Positions 36,811-45,198 of a stretch of 64,000 nt of DNA are shown here, one piece after another; positions within the stretch are counted from its first letter, which is position 1, and each line of letters starts with the position of its first letter. Source of the stretch: Brumimicrobium oceani (GTDB taxonomy: Bacteria; Bacteroidota; Bacteroidia; Flavobacteriales_D; Crocinitomicaceae); assembly GCF_003143775.1 (NCBI RefSeq), contig NZ_QFRJ01000003.1, forward strand, positions 224,188 through 288,187. Reading direction: 5' to 3'. The notes below the pieces were generated by a model. It searched no databases, was not told the DNA's origin, and saw only the letters and a program-made list of their open reading frames with translations. The position numbers and the translations under genes were made by a program.

Positions 36811-38193
36811 TTATTTACCTAATCGATGCCTCCCTTTAACCAACATTCCTTTCCAATGTCCTGTTTTGTAATAAATAAAACCAACCATCGCCGCCATAAA
36901 GTTAGATATTGGGAATGACCACCACAATCCAACCTCATCTAACGAAGTATTATTTGAAAGTAAAAAAGCTACTGGAAAACGAATCATCCACAAACTAAAT
37001 ATAGAAATAAGCAAAGAAACTTGAGTAAATCCAGCGCCATTGAAAACGCCATTGAGCACCTGTTGCAAGCCCAAAAGCCCAAAACTTGGTCCCATAATTT
37101 TTATAAACAAGGCACTTTCTTTTATAACTTGAGGATCATTAGGGACAAAGAAGGCAGTGATGGGTTCTGCAAAAATAAAGAGTAAAACACCTATTCCTGA
37201 CAGCCCGAAAAAGGCTATTTTCGCACTTAGATCTCCAACCTTTTCGGCTCGTTTAATTTGATTTGCACCTACATTTTGCCCTACCAAAGTTGTTGTTGCA
37301 ATAGAAAAGCCCAAAGCAGGAATTACAATCAAACTTAAAACACGTACCCCAATCCCATAAGCGGCGACCACTTCACTTCCAAAGCTTGTCACCAAAACAA
37401 CCAACATGGTCATTGCTCCTGCCCTCGCAGATTGTTCCAGACTTGAAGGAATTCCGATTGCAAACATTTGTTTGGTCCATTTAAAATCCCACTTCATTTG
37501 TGGAAATTTAATCTTTATTCCCCTCTTCCCCTTAAAAAGCATTCCTATTCCTATTACGGCCGAAATTCCCTGGGTAATAACGCTTGAGATAGCTGCACCA
37601 GCCACTCCCATTCCTTCGAATGAGCCGTAACCAAAAATAAATAATGGATCAAGTACCAGGTTCAATAATACAGTTCCCAGCACAATATACATGGGCAACC
37701 AAACATTTCCGATTCCTCGCATTAAAGATTGAAATACGAAAAACATAAAAAGAAATACAAATCCAAAAGAGGAATACTTAAAGTAGGTCACTGAATCACC
37801 AAGAATTTCGGGACCCGCACCAACGAGTTTCATTAAAGGTTCTGATGCATGGAAGGTTATAAATGAAAGGAGAATCGACAAGAAAAAGATCACAAAAACA
37901 GTTTGGGAAGAGCTGTAGTTAACGTTTTTTTGATTTCCTGCGCCTTTTGCTTGGGCCACAATAACAGAACCTGCTAGAGTTAATCCAGCGCCCAATGATA
38001 AAATCAAAAACAGAATTGGAAAGCTTAAACTCACTGCAGCTACTGCATTTACTCCTAAACGTCCCAACCAGAAGGTGTCAATCAACTGATACATACTCTG
38101 TAGGGCATTTGCGAGAATAATAGGCACAGAAAGGTTGATGAGCGAACTCAAAATACTTCCTTGCGTTAAATTCCTATCTTTTAATTGCTTCAC
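36811..38193 (-). CDS. MATE-family efflux transporter
   Basis: A 460-residue transporter with about twelve helices, made of two MatE halves: the first begins 'SLINLSVPIILANALQSMYQLIDTFWLGRLG', the second 'MFAIGIPSSLEQSARAGAMTMLVVLVT'. The signature 'QNVGANQIKRAEKVG' is in the second half. It is expected to export cationic drugs or metabolites using Na or H gradients. The start codon is GTG at 38193-38191; no nearby in-frame ATG. It is not in an operon. Confidence 0.9.
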   Translation of the reverse strand: MKQLKDRNLTQGSILSSLINLSVPIILANALQSMYQLIDTFWLGRLGVNAVAAVSLSFPILFLILSLGAGLTLAGSVIVAQAKGAGNQKNVNYSSSQTVFVIFFLSILLSFITFHASEPLMKLVGAGPEILGDSVTYFKYSSFGFVFLFMFFVFQSLMRGIGNVWLPMYIVLGTVLLNLVLDPLFIFGYGSFEGMGVAGAAISSVITQGISAVIGIGMLFKGKRGIKIKFPQMKWDFKWTKQMFAIGIPSSLEQSARAGAMTMLVVLVTSFGSEVVAAYGIGVRVLSLIVIPALGFSIATTTLVGQNVGANQIKRAEKVGDLSAKIAFFGLSGIGVLLFIFAEPITAFFVPNDPQVIKESALFIKIMGPSFGLLGLQQVLNGVFNGAGFTQVSLLISIFSLWMIRFPVAFLLSNNTSLDEVGLWWSFPISNFMAAMVGFIYYKTGHWKGMLVKGRHRLGK

Positions 38194-38273
38194 TCCGTTT
38201 ACTTTAAATCCTTCTTAGGCTATACCCAACATTGAAAGTCGGATAATGTTTAAACATCACTCTAATTAACAGC

Positions 38274-39254
38274 CTAAGGTTTCACCATAAAATGCTGAAC
38301 CGCTGTTAACACATCTCGATAAGCCCAATGTACTAATTTATCTTCTTCAATAAAAGGTAAACCACCAGCAAGAAATAACGACTGAAGCACATCGAAGATT
38401 TTCATGTTATTACCTCCCAATTTCAATTTTAAGTTTTCCGCAGTTTTTTCATTAAAGCGACGGTCTAAACTGAGCTCTTCTATTCGCTGAGCGCTTTCAT
38501 AAAGTTGCTCCAAAGAAGAATCTAATAGCGGTAACAAATCATTCTCGATGATCTTTATCACCAAGGGTTTTCGGAGATCTTTCAAACAGATATCTACTAA
38601 ACATTTCACAACTCCCAGATAAGATGCACTCATACACAATCGTGCAAAAGATTGAAATGGAATATGGAATACACCATAATCCTGGTTATTCTTAATGACA
38701 TTCATTTGAAAATCGTGACCTTTAGGAACTTCAACTTTGTTTAAAGTTATTCCAAAAGAAGAGGAATTACGCATTCCCATGATGGGCCATTTCTCCTCCG
38801 ACAATTGAACTTTCTCTCTTGGAACAACGAATATTTTTGAACCGTTCGATTCATTATTGGCTGTTAAACTAAAAAGGCTTGCATGATTTGCGCCAGTACA
38901 CTTACTCCATTCACCTGTGATTTGAAATCCTAAATTCGTGTTTCTCCAATTGCCATTCGTAAATCCACTTCCAGCAATTACAGCATTTTCTGGTGTAAAT
39001 AATTCTTTAGCAATTTCGTCTTCAAAAAAACCAGAAAACCAATTCGCACCAGCACCAAGATTGACCGTCCAGCCTAATCCGCCTTGAATTTCCGCTATTT
39101 TGTACAATTCTCGACAAGCCTCTTCCATAGAAAGTTGAAGGCCATTATAAACCTTCGGTACAAATAGTTTAAACCATTTCTCCTCATAACACTTTTGCAG
39201 TCTGTCTTGATTTAAATGGAATTGTTGGTATTCTTTTATTGTAAATGGGTTCAT
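38274..39254 (-). CDS. Acyl-CoA-dehydrogenase-like flavoprotein
   Basis: A 326-residue protein shorter than classical acyl-CoA dehydrogenases (about 380). The segment 'VPKVYNGLQLSMEEACRELYKIAEIQGGLGWTV' followed by 'GFQITGEWSKCTGANHAS' and 'EKWPIMGMRNSSSFGITLNKVEVP' matches the N-terminal and middle domains of the acyl-CoA dehydrogenase or group-D flavin monooxygenase superfamily. The C-terminal helical domain is short. Exact reaction unknown. It sits alone between the MATE gene and a repeat-rich stretch before aroB. Confidence 0.75.
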   Translation of the reverse strand: MNPFTIKEYQQFHLNQDRLQKCYEEKWFKLFVPKVYNGLQLSMEEACRELYKIAEIQGGLGWTVNLGAGANWFSGFFEDEIAKELFTPENAVIAGSGFTNGNWRNTNLGFQITGEWSKCTGANHASLFSLTANNESNGSKIFVVPREKVQLSEEKWPIMGMRNSSSFGITLNKVEVPKGHDFQMNVIKNNQDYGVFHIPFQSFARLCMSASYLGVVKCLVDICLKDLRKPLVIKIIENDLLPLLDSSLEQLYESAQRIEELSLDRRFNEKTAENLKLKLGGNNMKIFDVLQSLFLAGGLPFIEEDKLVHWAYRDVLTAVQHFMVKP

Positions 39255-39280
39255 TTTTTTATAATTTTAAATATCTAGTT

Positions 39281-39420
39281 GCCTTCGACGCCTTCGGACA
39301 GGCTCAGTCACCGCAGTCAACGGATTGCTCTCTGAGAAATCATTGAGTAAATCCTCGATTTCTATCTTTCTTGATATCCCTCCCTCTCGATCTCCCTCCA
39401 AAGGGAGAAGTAAATAATGC
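39281..39420. repeat. Dispersed-repeat-like, GC-richer intergenic segment
   Basis: The piece around 39283-39325 contains CCTTCGGACAGGCTCAGTCA, and near 39395-39412 CTCCCTCCAAAGGGAG. Both are GC-rich relative to the region and resemble the short dispersed repeats often seen between Bacteroidota genes. No gene is present. Confidence 0.45.
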
Positions 39421-39473
39421 CTCCGATTTAAGCAATACAATTATTACAATGTTTATTATGTCTAAAAAATGAA

Positions 39474-40538
39474 TCAAGTAGTAAAAGTTTTAATTAGTGC
39501 TTCTAAAATCACCGCTTCATCCAATTGATAATCCACTGTAGATTTCCCAATGGCATTCAACAAAGTGAAATTAATTTTTTCTCCTTGATTCTTTTTATCG
39601 TGTCCCATCAAGTAAATAAGCTGTCCAAAATCAGCTTCTACAATTGAGATTTCAGAATAAGTTTTCCGAATAAAATTCTCAATTATTTCTAATTCCTCAA
39701 GAGATAATCCAGCAAGCTCATAGGAGAGGTAGCATTCAACTAACATTCCCCAAGCTACGCATTCTCCATGAGTAACTTCGACTTGCTTTTCTAATAAATA
39801 CCCTTCTATGGCGTGACCAATTGTGTGTCCGAAGTTCAATTTCTTTCTTTCACCATTTTCCTTAAAATCTCTATCTACAATATCTGATTTTATTTGAATG
39901 GCTTCTTCGATTAATTTTGATGACGGAATTTCGTTTTTATCGTTCAATAATTCATTAAACAAGCTTTTAGAAGCAATTAATCCATGTTTAATCATCTCTG
40001 CTTTTCCGGAAAGAATTTCCTTTGGATCTAAAGTACTTAGAAATGAGGGGTCACAAACTGTTAATTCTGGAGAAGAAAAAAGCCCTAATTGATTTTTGTG
40101 AGCTCCTAGGTTTATTCCTGTTTTCCCCCCAACTGAAGCATCTACCATGGACAAAAGAGAAGTTGGAATATTAATAAAATCGAGTCCGCGTTTGTAAACC
40201 GAAGCAATAAAACCTCCCATATCCGTAATAACACCTCCGCCAAGATTAATCACCAAGTCATTGCGTTGAATATTATAATTGGTAAAAGCTTCCCAAACTT
40301 GAAAGCATACTTCCATTACTTTATTTTCTTCTCCTGCAGGCAACAAAATGACTTCTGCCTCCTTTAGGGCCTCGAAAGAGGTAAGAACAAAGGGCCAGCA
40401 TTCTTGCTCGGTATTTTCGTCAACAATAATAATTTTCTTACTGTTCTTATATTTTGTTGTTAGTAGCAAGTTAAAACTTGAGTTGGTCAACATTCCCAAT
40501 TCGATTTTGTTATTTTTGGAGACGATTTGCTTTGCCAT
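39474..40538 (-). CDS. aroB: 3-dehydroquinate synthase
   Basis: With the start at the ATG at 40538-40536 the protein has 354 residues; an upstream in-frame extension to 40589 lacks support. Visible are 'LPAGEENKVMEVCFQVWEAF', 'NLGGGVITDMGGFIASVYKRG', 'IPTSLLSMVDASVGGKTGIN', 'ILSGKAEMIKHGLI' and 'LNFGHTIGHAIEGYL' with the metal-binding His and Glu. It makes 3-dehydroquinate from DAHP, the second step of the shikimate route, with NAD and a metal. It is divergent from proline dehydrogenase. Confidence 0.96.
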   Translation of the reverse strand: MAKQIVSKNNKIELGMLTNSSFNLLLTTKYKNSKKIIIVDENTEQECWPFVLTSFEALKEAEVILLPAGEENKVMEVCFQVWEAFTNYNIQRNDLVINLGGGVITDMGGFIASVYKRGLDFINIPTSLLSMVDASVGGKTGINLGAHKNQLGLFSSPELTVCDPSFLSTLDPKEILSGKAEMIKHGLIASKSLFNELLNDKNEIPSSKLIEEAIQIKSDIVDRDFKENGERKKLNFGHTIGHAIEGYLLEKQVEVTHGECVAWGMLVECYLSYELAGLSLEELEIIENFIRKTYSEISIVEADFGQLIYLMGHDKKNQGEKINFTLLNAIGKSTVDYQLDEAVILEALIKTFTT

Positions 40539-40636
40539 AAACTGATGCTTGGTTTGTATTAGGACAAAACAACTGAAAGTTTTTAACATTCGGAAGAAGA
40601 TCAGTTAAAAAAATGAGTAACATCAGTTAAAAAAGC

Positions 40637-40666
40637 TTGTCTATAATTTTTTTGAAATTAAATTTG
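40637..40666 (+). promoter_or_regulatory. Consensus promoter ending 4 nt before the proline dehydrogenase start
   Basis: TTG (40637-40639), a 19-nt spacer and TAAATTTG (40659-40666) match the consensus exactly. Four bases (CCGA) separate the box from the ATG at 40671. Confidence 0.75.
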
Positions 40667-40670
40667 CCGA

Positions 40671-41843
40671 ATGATATCATTTGATAATACAGAAATCGCT
40701 TTCAAATACAAGTCTACTAAAGACCTGAAACGCGCGTACACCATGTTTAAACTAGTGGGTAAATCATGGTTGGTACAATTTGGGAAATTGATGGTTCCTA
40801 TTGCTTTTAAACTTAAACTTCCAATCCAGGGAATTATAAGAGCAACAATCTTCAAGCAATTCTGTGGAGGAGAAACAATTGATGACTGTGATCAAACGAT
40901 TCAGACATTGTATGACAACAATGTTGGTACTATTCTCGATTATTCTGTTGAAGGAAAAACGGAGGAAGAAGATTTTGATGCTACACGAGATGAAATTTTA
41001 GCGACAATTGAAAAGGCGAAGGGAAATAAAGCAATTCCATTCGCTGTTTTCAAACCCACTGGATTGTCACGACATGCATTATTAGAAAAGTTAAATGATG
41101 AGAAAGCAGAACCAACAGTTTTAGAAAAAGCTGAGTTTACTCGGGTTTTTAACAGAATAAATGATATTTGTAAACATGCTCACGACTCTAATGTTCCATT
41201 ATTTATAGACGCTGAAGAATCTTGGTATCAAGATGCATTAGATAGAATTGTTGAATCTATGATGGCGAAATACAATAAGGAAAAATGTATAGTTTACAAC
41301 ACATTCCAGATGTATCGTCACGACAGATTGGACTACATTAAAAATGCGATTGAAAAAGCCAAAAGAGAAGGTTATAAATTTGGTGCAAAACTCGTTCGTG
41401 GTGCATATATGGAGAAAGAGCGTGATCGTGCGGCAGAAATGGGATACCCATCTCCAATTCAACCAGACAAAAACTCCACCGACATAGATTTTAATGCCGC
41501 AACTAAACTTATGGTTGAGGAAATTGAAACTTGTTCATTGTGTTGTGGAACACATAATGAAGATAGCTCCCATTTACTTGTCGATTTAATGGAAGAATTC
41601 AATATAGCGAAAGACGATAAACGCATTTATTTTGCTCAACTTTTAGGAATGTCTGATCATATTTCTTTCAATTTAGCTTACCACGGTTATCAAGTTGCGA
41701 AATATGTTCCTTATGGCCCAGTAAAAGAAGTAATGCCTTATTTATTGAGAAGAGCAGATGAAAATACTTCTGTTGCTGGTCAAACAGGAAGAGAATTGAA
41801 TTTGATTTCTAGAGAATGGAAACGGAGAAAGCTCACTAAATAA
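40671..41843 (+). CDS. Proline dehydrogenase
   Basis: A 390-residue FAD enzyme of the PRODH type. The start 'MISFDNTEIAFKYKSTKDLK' agrees with that of other Bacteroidota homologues, and the family signatures 'GTILDYSVEGK', 'IPFAVFKPTGLSR', 'LFIDAEESWYQDALD', 'YNTFQMYRHDRLDY', 'GAKLVRGAYMEKERDRA', 'CGTHNEDSS' and 'YVPYGPVKEVMPYLLRRADENTSVAGQ' follow. It oxidises proline to pyrroline-5-carboxylate at the membrane. A consensus promoter ends 4 nt upstream of the ATG, so the mRNA is probably leaderless or nearly so. Confidence 0.95.
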   Translation: MISFDNTEIAFKYKSTKDLKRAYTMFKLVGKSWLVQFGKLMVPIAFKLKLPIQGIIRATIFKQFCGGETIDDCDQTIQTLYDNNVGTILDYSVEGKTEEEDFDATRDEILATIEKAKGNKAIPFAVFKPTGLSRHALLEKLNDEKAEPTVLEKAEFTRVFNRINDICKHAHDSNVPLFIDAEESWYQDALDRIVESMMAKYNKEKCIVYNTFQMYRHDRLDYIKNAIEKAKREGYKFGAKLVRGAYMEKERDRAAEMGYPSPIQPDKNSTDIDFNAATKLMVEEIETCSLCCGTHNEDSSHLLVDLMEEFNIAKDDKRIYFAQLLGMSDHISFNLAYHGYQVAKYVPYGPVKEVMPYLLRRADENTSVAGQTGRELNLISREWKRRKLTK

Positions 41844-41911
41844 TTGTTAATGTTTAATTATTAATGGTTGACGCATTTAGGGGTTTGGTTTAATTGACAA
41901 TTTTGCTTTAG

Positions 41912-42487
41912 TCAAACCTCTAAAACCACAATGCCAAAAGCTTTAGGGCTACTAATGGAAATTGAAGGAATAGTAAAGTCTTCAATAACCATTAAATCTC
42001 CTTTATGGAAAAAATGGTTTTCTCCCAGCATTCGTAAGGTGCAATTGCCTGAAGTCGCGTATATAAATAAATCCTTGCAAGTCGATTTTGGTTTCAATTT
42101 GTAATTCATGGCAGCTCCCATAGCTAAATAATACATTTCGTTTTGTTGCTCACCAGTCGTCATGACATTAAAATCTGTGCAAGTTCCTTTGGAATTGGTT
42201 TTCCAATCTCCTTTAAAAGTATCGACATCGAAAGGTTTTAGGTGTTTACTGTAATGACCTTCGTGGGTAATAGTGATTTCTCCTTCTAAAATCATCAACT
42301 TACGATTTACTCCAGGTAGAGAGGTGAAACTAGATTCGCTTGTTTCGACTTTGGCTATACTAATTCTTAGTTTAAAATCTCTATTTGCTAAAGTTGCGCC
42401 CTCTGGGGAGATATAGAGTTGCGTTGTTGTTCCTCCAGACCATTGCGAGGTTTGGAAGTTTTGTGGAGTAAGAATATGCGTTTTCAA
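41912..42487 (-). CDS. HutD/Ves family cupin
   Basis: A 191-residue double-cupin protein: 'QTSQWSGGTTTQLYISPEGA', 'LRISIAKVETSESSFTSLPGVNRKLMILEGE' (split) and 'LKPFDVDTFKGDW' match the HutD/Ves family, often found with histidine-degradation genes. Here hutH lies about 14 kb away on the other strand, so a link is only inferred. The start is TTG (42487-42485), because an in-frame stop lies two codons upstream. The small membrane protein gene begins 32 nt upstream in the same direction. Confidence 0.85.
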   Translation of the reverse strand: MKTHILTPQNFQTSQWSGGTTTQLYISPEGATLANRDFKLRISIAKVETSESSFTSLPGVNRKLMILEGEITITHEGHYSKHLKPFDVDTFKGDWKTNSKGTCTDFNVMTTGEQQNEMYYLAMGAAMNYKLKPKSTCKDLFIYATSGNCTLRMLGENHFFHKGDLMVIEDFTIPSISISSPKAFGIVVLEV

Positions 42488-42519
42488 TAGAGATTAATTT
42501 TTAATCCTTTAGGACAAGT

Positions 42520-42702
42520 TTAGTTATAGCGGACCCAAATAAGCAATGCTATCGCCAATATATGAGCTCCACAAATCGCTATTTTAAATTTTGAATCGAT
42601 GTTTTCACTCTTATAAAGTCCATATAAACCAAACGGAGGCCAAAACATCAACAATGTACCAACCAATTGCGGCTTGTTGTACCATTTAATTTTAGTTTTC
42701 AT
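42520..42702 (-). CDS. Small membrane protein
   Basis: A 60-residue protein with two hydrophobic segments: about 13-29 ('VGTLLMFWPPFGLYGLY') and 41-57 ('IAICGAHILAIALLIWV'). The PPFGLYGLYKS motif is common in small Bacteroidota membrane proteins of unknown role. It is likely co-transcribed with the HutD-like gene. Confidence 0.65.
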   Translation of the reverse strand: MKTKIKWYNKPQLVGTLLMFWPPFGLYGLYKSENIDSKFKIAICGAHILAIALLIWVRYN

Positions 42703-42855
42703 TTTCGTTGGTTTTAAAGGTTAAATCTTTTGAAAAAGATTGAATTATATATTTTTGAAATGTCTAAGTCTATTATTTACAAATAAATATATGAGAATTA
42801 GGTGTGTTTTCAAAGGTTTGTAGATTTTATTTTAAAGAAAAGGACCTAAGTTTAT

Positions 42856-43017
42856 CTAAACCACTTCCTCCATCGCTGATTTCCAAATTACAAATCCCTT
42901 ATTGTCATCAGAATAATCATGCATGATTCTCATGAAATTTTTAGGCTCGTTTTCTAGAAATGATTGGCGCCCTTTATCTTTAATGATGCCTAATTGAATT
43001 TCGATTTTATTTGACAC
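42856..43017 (-). CDS. Small ORF at the end of the accessory island
   Basis: A GTG at 43017-43015 opens a 53-residue frame that overlaps the stop of the DUF6602 gene by 11 bases. It contains KGRQSFLENEPKNF and YSDDNKGFVIW. No family is recognised. It could be the C-terminal remnant of a larger gene lost in the decay of this region, or a real small gene. Confidence 0.4.
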   Translation of the reverse strand: MSNKIEIQLGIIKDKGRQSFLENEPKNFMRIMHDYSDDNKGFVIWKSAMEEVV

Positions 43018-43921
43018 GAGTAATTATATCTTTCTCTAGAGTTAAGTATCTTAGTATATCAAATTTAAATACTGTGGTGTCAATTATATTATCGTGTAGT
43101 TTAGTCAAGAATGACCTAATAGACGGCTCCAAATCATTTTGTTCTCCTGTATTTTTTGTAAAATAATGATCTAATACAATCTTTCCAGATACTGGATAAG
43201 ACATATTAGGTGTTCTCTCAGGCGTGATATAACTAAATCCTCCATCATTCAAACTTAGAATAGAGTTATGCCAAGAATACGGTTGAATGTCTTTGTAGTC
43301 AAACTCGAATTTAGAGTAATCAAAATCAAACTTATTACAGATTAAAAAGGTATAAATATTATCATAAGGGTTTCCTTTCATTGAAATTTCTAAATAATTA
43401 TTTGGATTCACACCTTCTGGCGGAAGTATTTTATCGGGGTTCAAATCTATCAATCTTTTCATCGTTGTTTCAAATCTTCTTTCATAAACGTCAGGTTTTG
43501 AGGTTTCAATTTCCAACCTCAATTCTTTAATTTTAGCCAATTTATAAAGAATTTCATTTAAACTTTTCGCTGATTGGATATCTGACTTAATTTCTCCTAT
43601 TGCAACTACTGTTTCAATAGGGAAAAATCTTTGTCCGTTATTATCAATAGTTGGTGTACAATCTTTATTATAAATAACAATATCACATTGTGTACTTATT
43701 TTATTTGTTGAAGTTATTATAAAACCAGAGCTAATCCCAAACTTTTCAGGGATGTAAAGTTTTAACCAGTTCTTTATAATATCCTCTCTATATCCACCAA
43801 ACTCGCCGCTATGAAACAATTTATTTGTGTCCTTATTTGAAAAGACCTTTTTAGATATATTAAAAGACTCTATTATATTTTTCACATTAAATTTTGTAAG
43901 TTCCACTAATATATCGTTCAT
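43007..43921 (-). CDS. DUF6602 domain protein
   Basis: A 304-residue protein with a DUF6602 architecture: 'LFHSGEFGGYREDIIKNWLKLYIP', 'GFIITSTNKISTQCDIVIYNKDCTP', and 'FPIETVVAIGEIKSDIQSAKSLNEIL'. The DIVIYNKD...GEIKS pattern looks like the D-x(n)-ExK core of the PD-(D/E)XK nuclease fold, so a nuclease-like or defence role is possible. It is found here beside a TOTE remnant, in keeping with an accessory island, but function is inferred. Confidence 0.75.
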   Translation of the reverse strand: MNDILVELTKFNVKNIIESFNISKKVFSNKDTNKLFHSGEFGGYREDIIKNWLKLYIPEKFGISSGFIITSTNKISTQCDIVIYNKDCTPTIDNNGQRFFPIETVVAIGEIKSDIQSAKSLNEILYKLAKIKELRLEIETSKPDVYERRFETTMKRLIDLNPDKILPPEGVNPNNYLEISMKGNPYDNIYTFLICNKFDFDYSKFEFDYKDIQPYSWHNSILSLNDGGFSYITPERTPNMSYPVSGKIVLDHYFTKNTGEQNDLEPSIRSFLTKLHDNIIDTTVFKFDILRYLTLEKDIITRVK

Positions 43922-43991
43922 TTTCCTATAGTTTTTATTTCAAATTAAATTCATACTTCTTTTATTTTATCGTCAAAGTTGTAATCAAACC

Positions 43992-44345
43992 TTACTTAAT
44001 AAAGGCATCTAGAAAAACAATCACCTCTTTTTGCCAATTGGCTTTATCAAAATCTGCAACTAAAAACCAACTAGAATTATCTTGCAATAAAGGATAAATT
44101 CCAATGTGATGAAAACCGTCTAAATGCTTTTGAACTTGTTCATCTGAGTGTTTTAAATAAGATTTCTCTGTGAAATTTTGAAAAGTACCTCCATTCATTC
44201 TATGCACTCGATAGCGATAAGGATCATAAAAGTAAGCAGGCATATATCCCGACTTCTTACCTTTCTCCCACCTTACTGCAAATACATCTTCACGTCCTTT
44301 AAAAAGGGAACGAAATAAATTGATAATATCCGAAGCATTTTCCAT
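43992..44345 (-). pseudogene. TOTE-type primase/helicase, N-terminal stub
   Basis: The ATG at 44345-44343 starts MENASDIINLF and continues 'FRSLFKGREDVFAVRWEKGKKSGYMPAY', 'DPYRYRVHRMNGGTFQNFTEKSYL' and 'IGIYPLLQDNSSWFLVADFDKANW'. This is the start of the primase domain of TOTE (topoisomerase/helicase-type conflict) proteins, which normally run on for many hundreds of residues with a GHVWIF-like motif and a helicase. Here the frame ends at 'FLDAFIK' after about 117 residues. No downstream piece of the helicase is seen, so most has been lost. Confidence 0.75.
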
Positions 44346-44356
44346 TAACCATAAAC

Positions 44357-44674
44357 TTAACCCCAATCTTCATATTCTCGCTTATCCATTGGAGTTTTCC
44401 TTATTTCAGCTATGTTTTTAAGAATTTTATTTAAGGCCTTATGAAGTTCAGTCTTACTCACATAATTTCCAAAGAAAACTTCTTCAATTATGTAATCAAA
44501 TTCTTTTACCTCAAGTAAACTTTTGATTAAGTTTTCAGCATTGTTTAAATACTCATCATCGTCTTTACATTGAGAAGCCAAGAGGCCAAACTGCAATGTT
44601 AGATCATGATTAAATTTTTCGGCTTCACCGAGAATTCCATCGTATGTTGGAATTGATAAATCGTCTGTATCCAT
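44357..44674 (-). CDS. Small protein usually paired with TOTE helicases
   Basis: A 105-residue acidic protein: 'MDTDDLSIPTYDGILGEAEKF' then 'LTLQFGLLASQCKDDDEYLNNAENL', 'DYIIEEVFFGNYVSKTELHKALNKIL' and 'KTPMDKREYEDWG'. Small proteins of this kind are often the upstream neighbour of TOTE primase/helicase genes in Bacteroidota; function unknown. It ends 11 nt before the TOTE stub, so they form a unit. Confidence 0.6.
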   Translation of the reverse strand: MDTDDLSIPTYDGILGEAEKFNHDLTLQFGLLASQCKDDDEYLNNAENLIKSLLEVKEFDYIIEEVFFGNYVSKTELHKALNKILKNIAEIRKTPMDKREYEDWG

Positions 44675-44699
44675 GGGGTTTTACTTTTTAAGATTTACT

Positions 44700-45013
44700 T
44701 ATATATTTCTTCACTTTTTTGCGATAAACAACTGAAATTATAGCGTCAAGATTAAAAACACCTGTTGCCTTCTAGCTTCCAGTTTTACTTCTTTTTGAAC
44801 TATTAAGAAATCCTTAATAGTTCGATTTTCTTCCAATTCCCCTTCTTCAAAAATATTTTTTAGATGCATATTGACATTGGGAACAGAACTCTGAAACAAA
44901 TCAGCCATCATCTTCTGCGTAAGCCACACGGTTTCATCTTGAAAACGAACATCCAATTTAGTGTCACCGCTTTCCGTCTGATATATTATTATTTGAGAAT
45001 TATTTTCTTGCAT
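44700..45013 (-). pseudogene. RhuM-family protein, frameshifted and truncated
   Basis: The frame from 45013 reads 'MQENNSQIIIYQTESGDTKLDVRF', 'DETVWLTQKMMADLFQSSVPNVNMHL' and 'GELEENRTIKDFLIVQKEV', then goes out of frame and ends at 44738. In another frame, just downstream, FNLDAIISV continues, which is the usual RhuM NLDxIISVGYRV motif. The full gene is normally longer than 300 residues, so the copy is broken by at least one frameshift and lacks the rest. Confidence 0.75.
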
Positions 45014-45198
45014 TATCTAATCTTCTATTTATTAAATATACCAATAATAAATATCAACTAGAATGTTTTTTTAAAAATTTCATTTATAAAACTTACTAAA
45101 TGCTAGGTGGTCGATTTGCAAACTTAGCGAAGCGTTCTCATGACCAAAGGGAGCAATCGTCCTTACCTGTGCTTTTCACATCGCTCCCACACTCTTTC
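45014..45198. other. Intergenic segment, nothing recognised
   Basis: About 185 bp between the RhuM remnant and the end of tex. The GC-richer piece 45120-45195 has no hairpin of note. Confidence 0.3.

Noticed and set aside
40539..40589. Upstream extension of aroB
   Set aside because: The ATG at 40538 gives the normal start of 3-dehydroquinate synthase.
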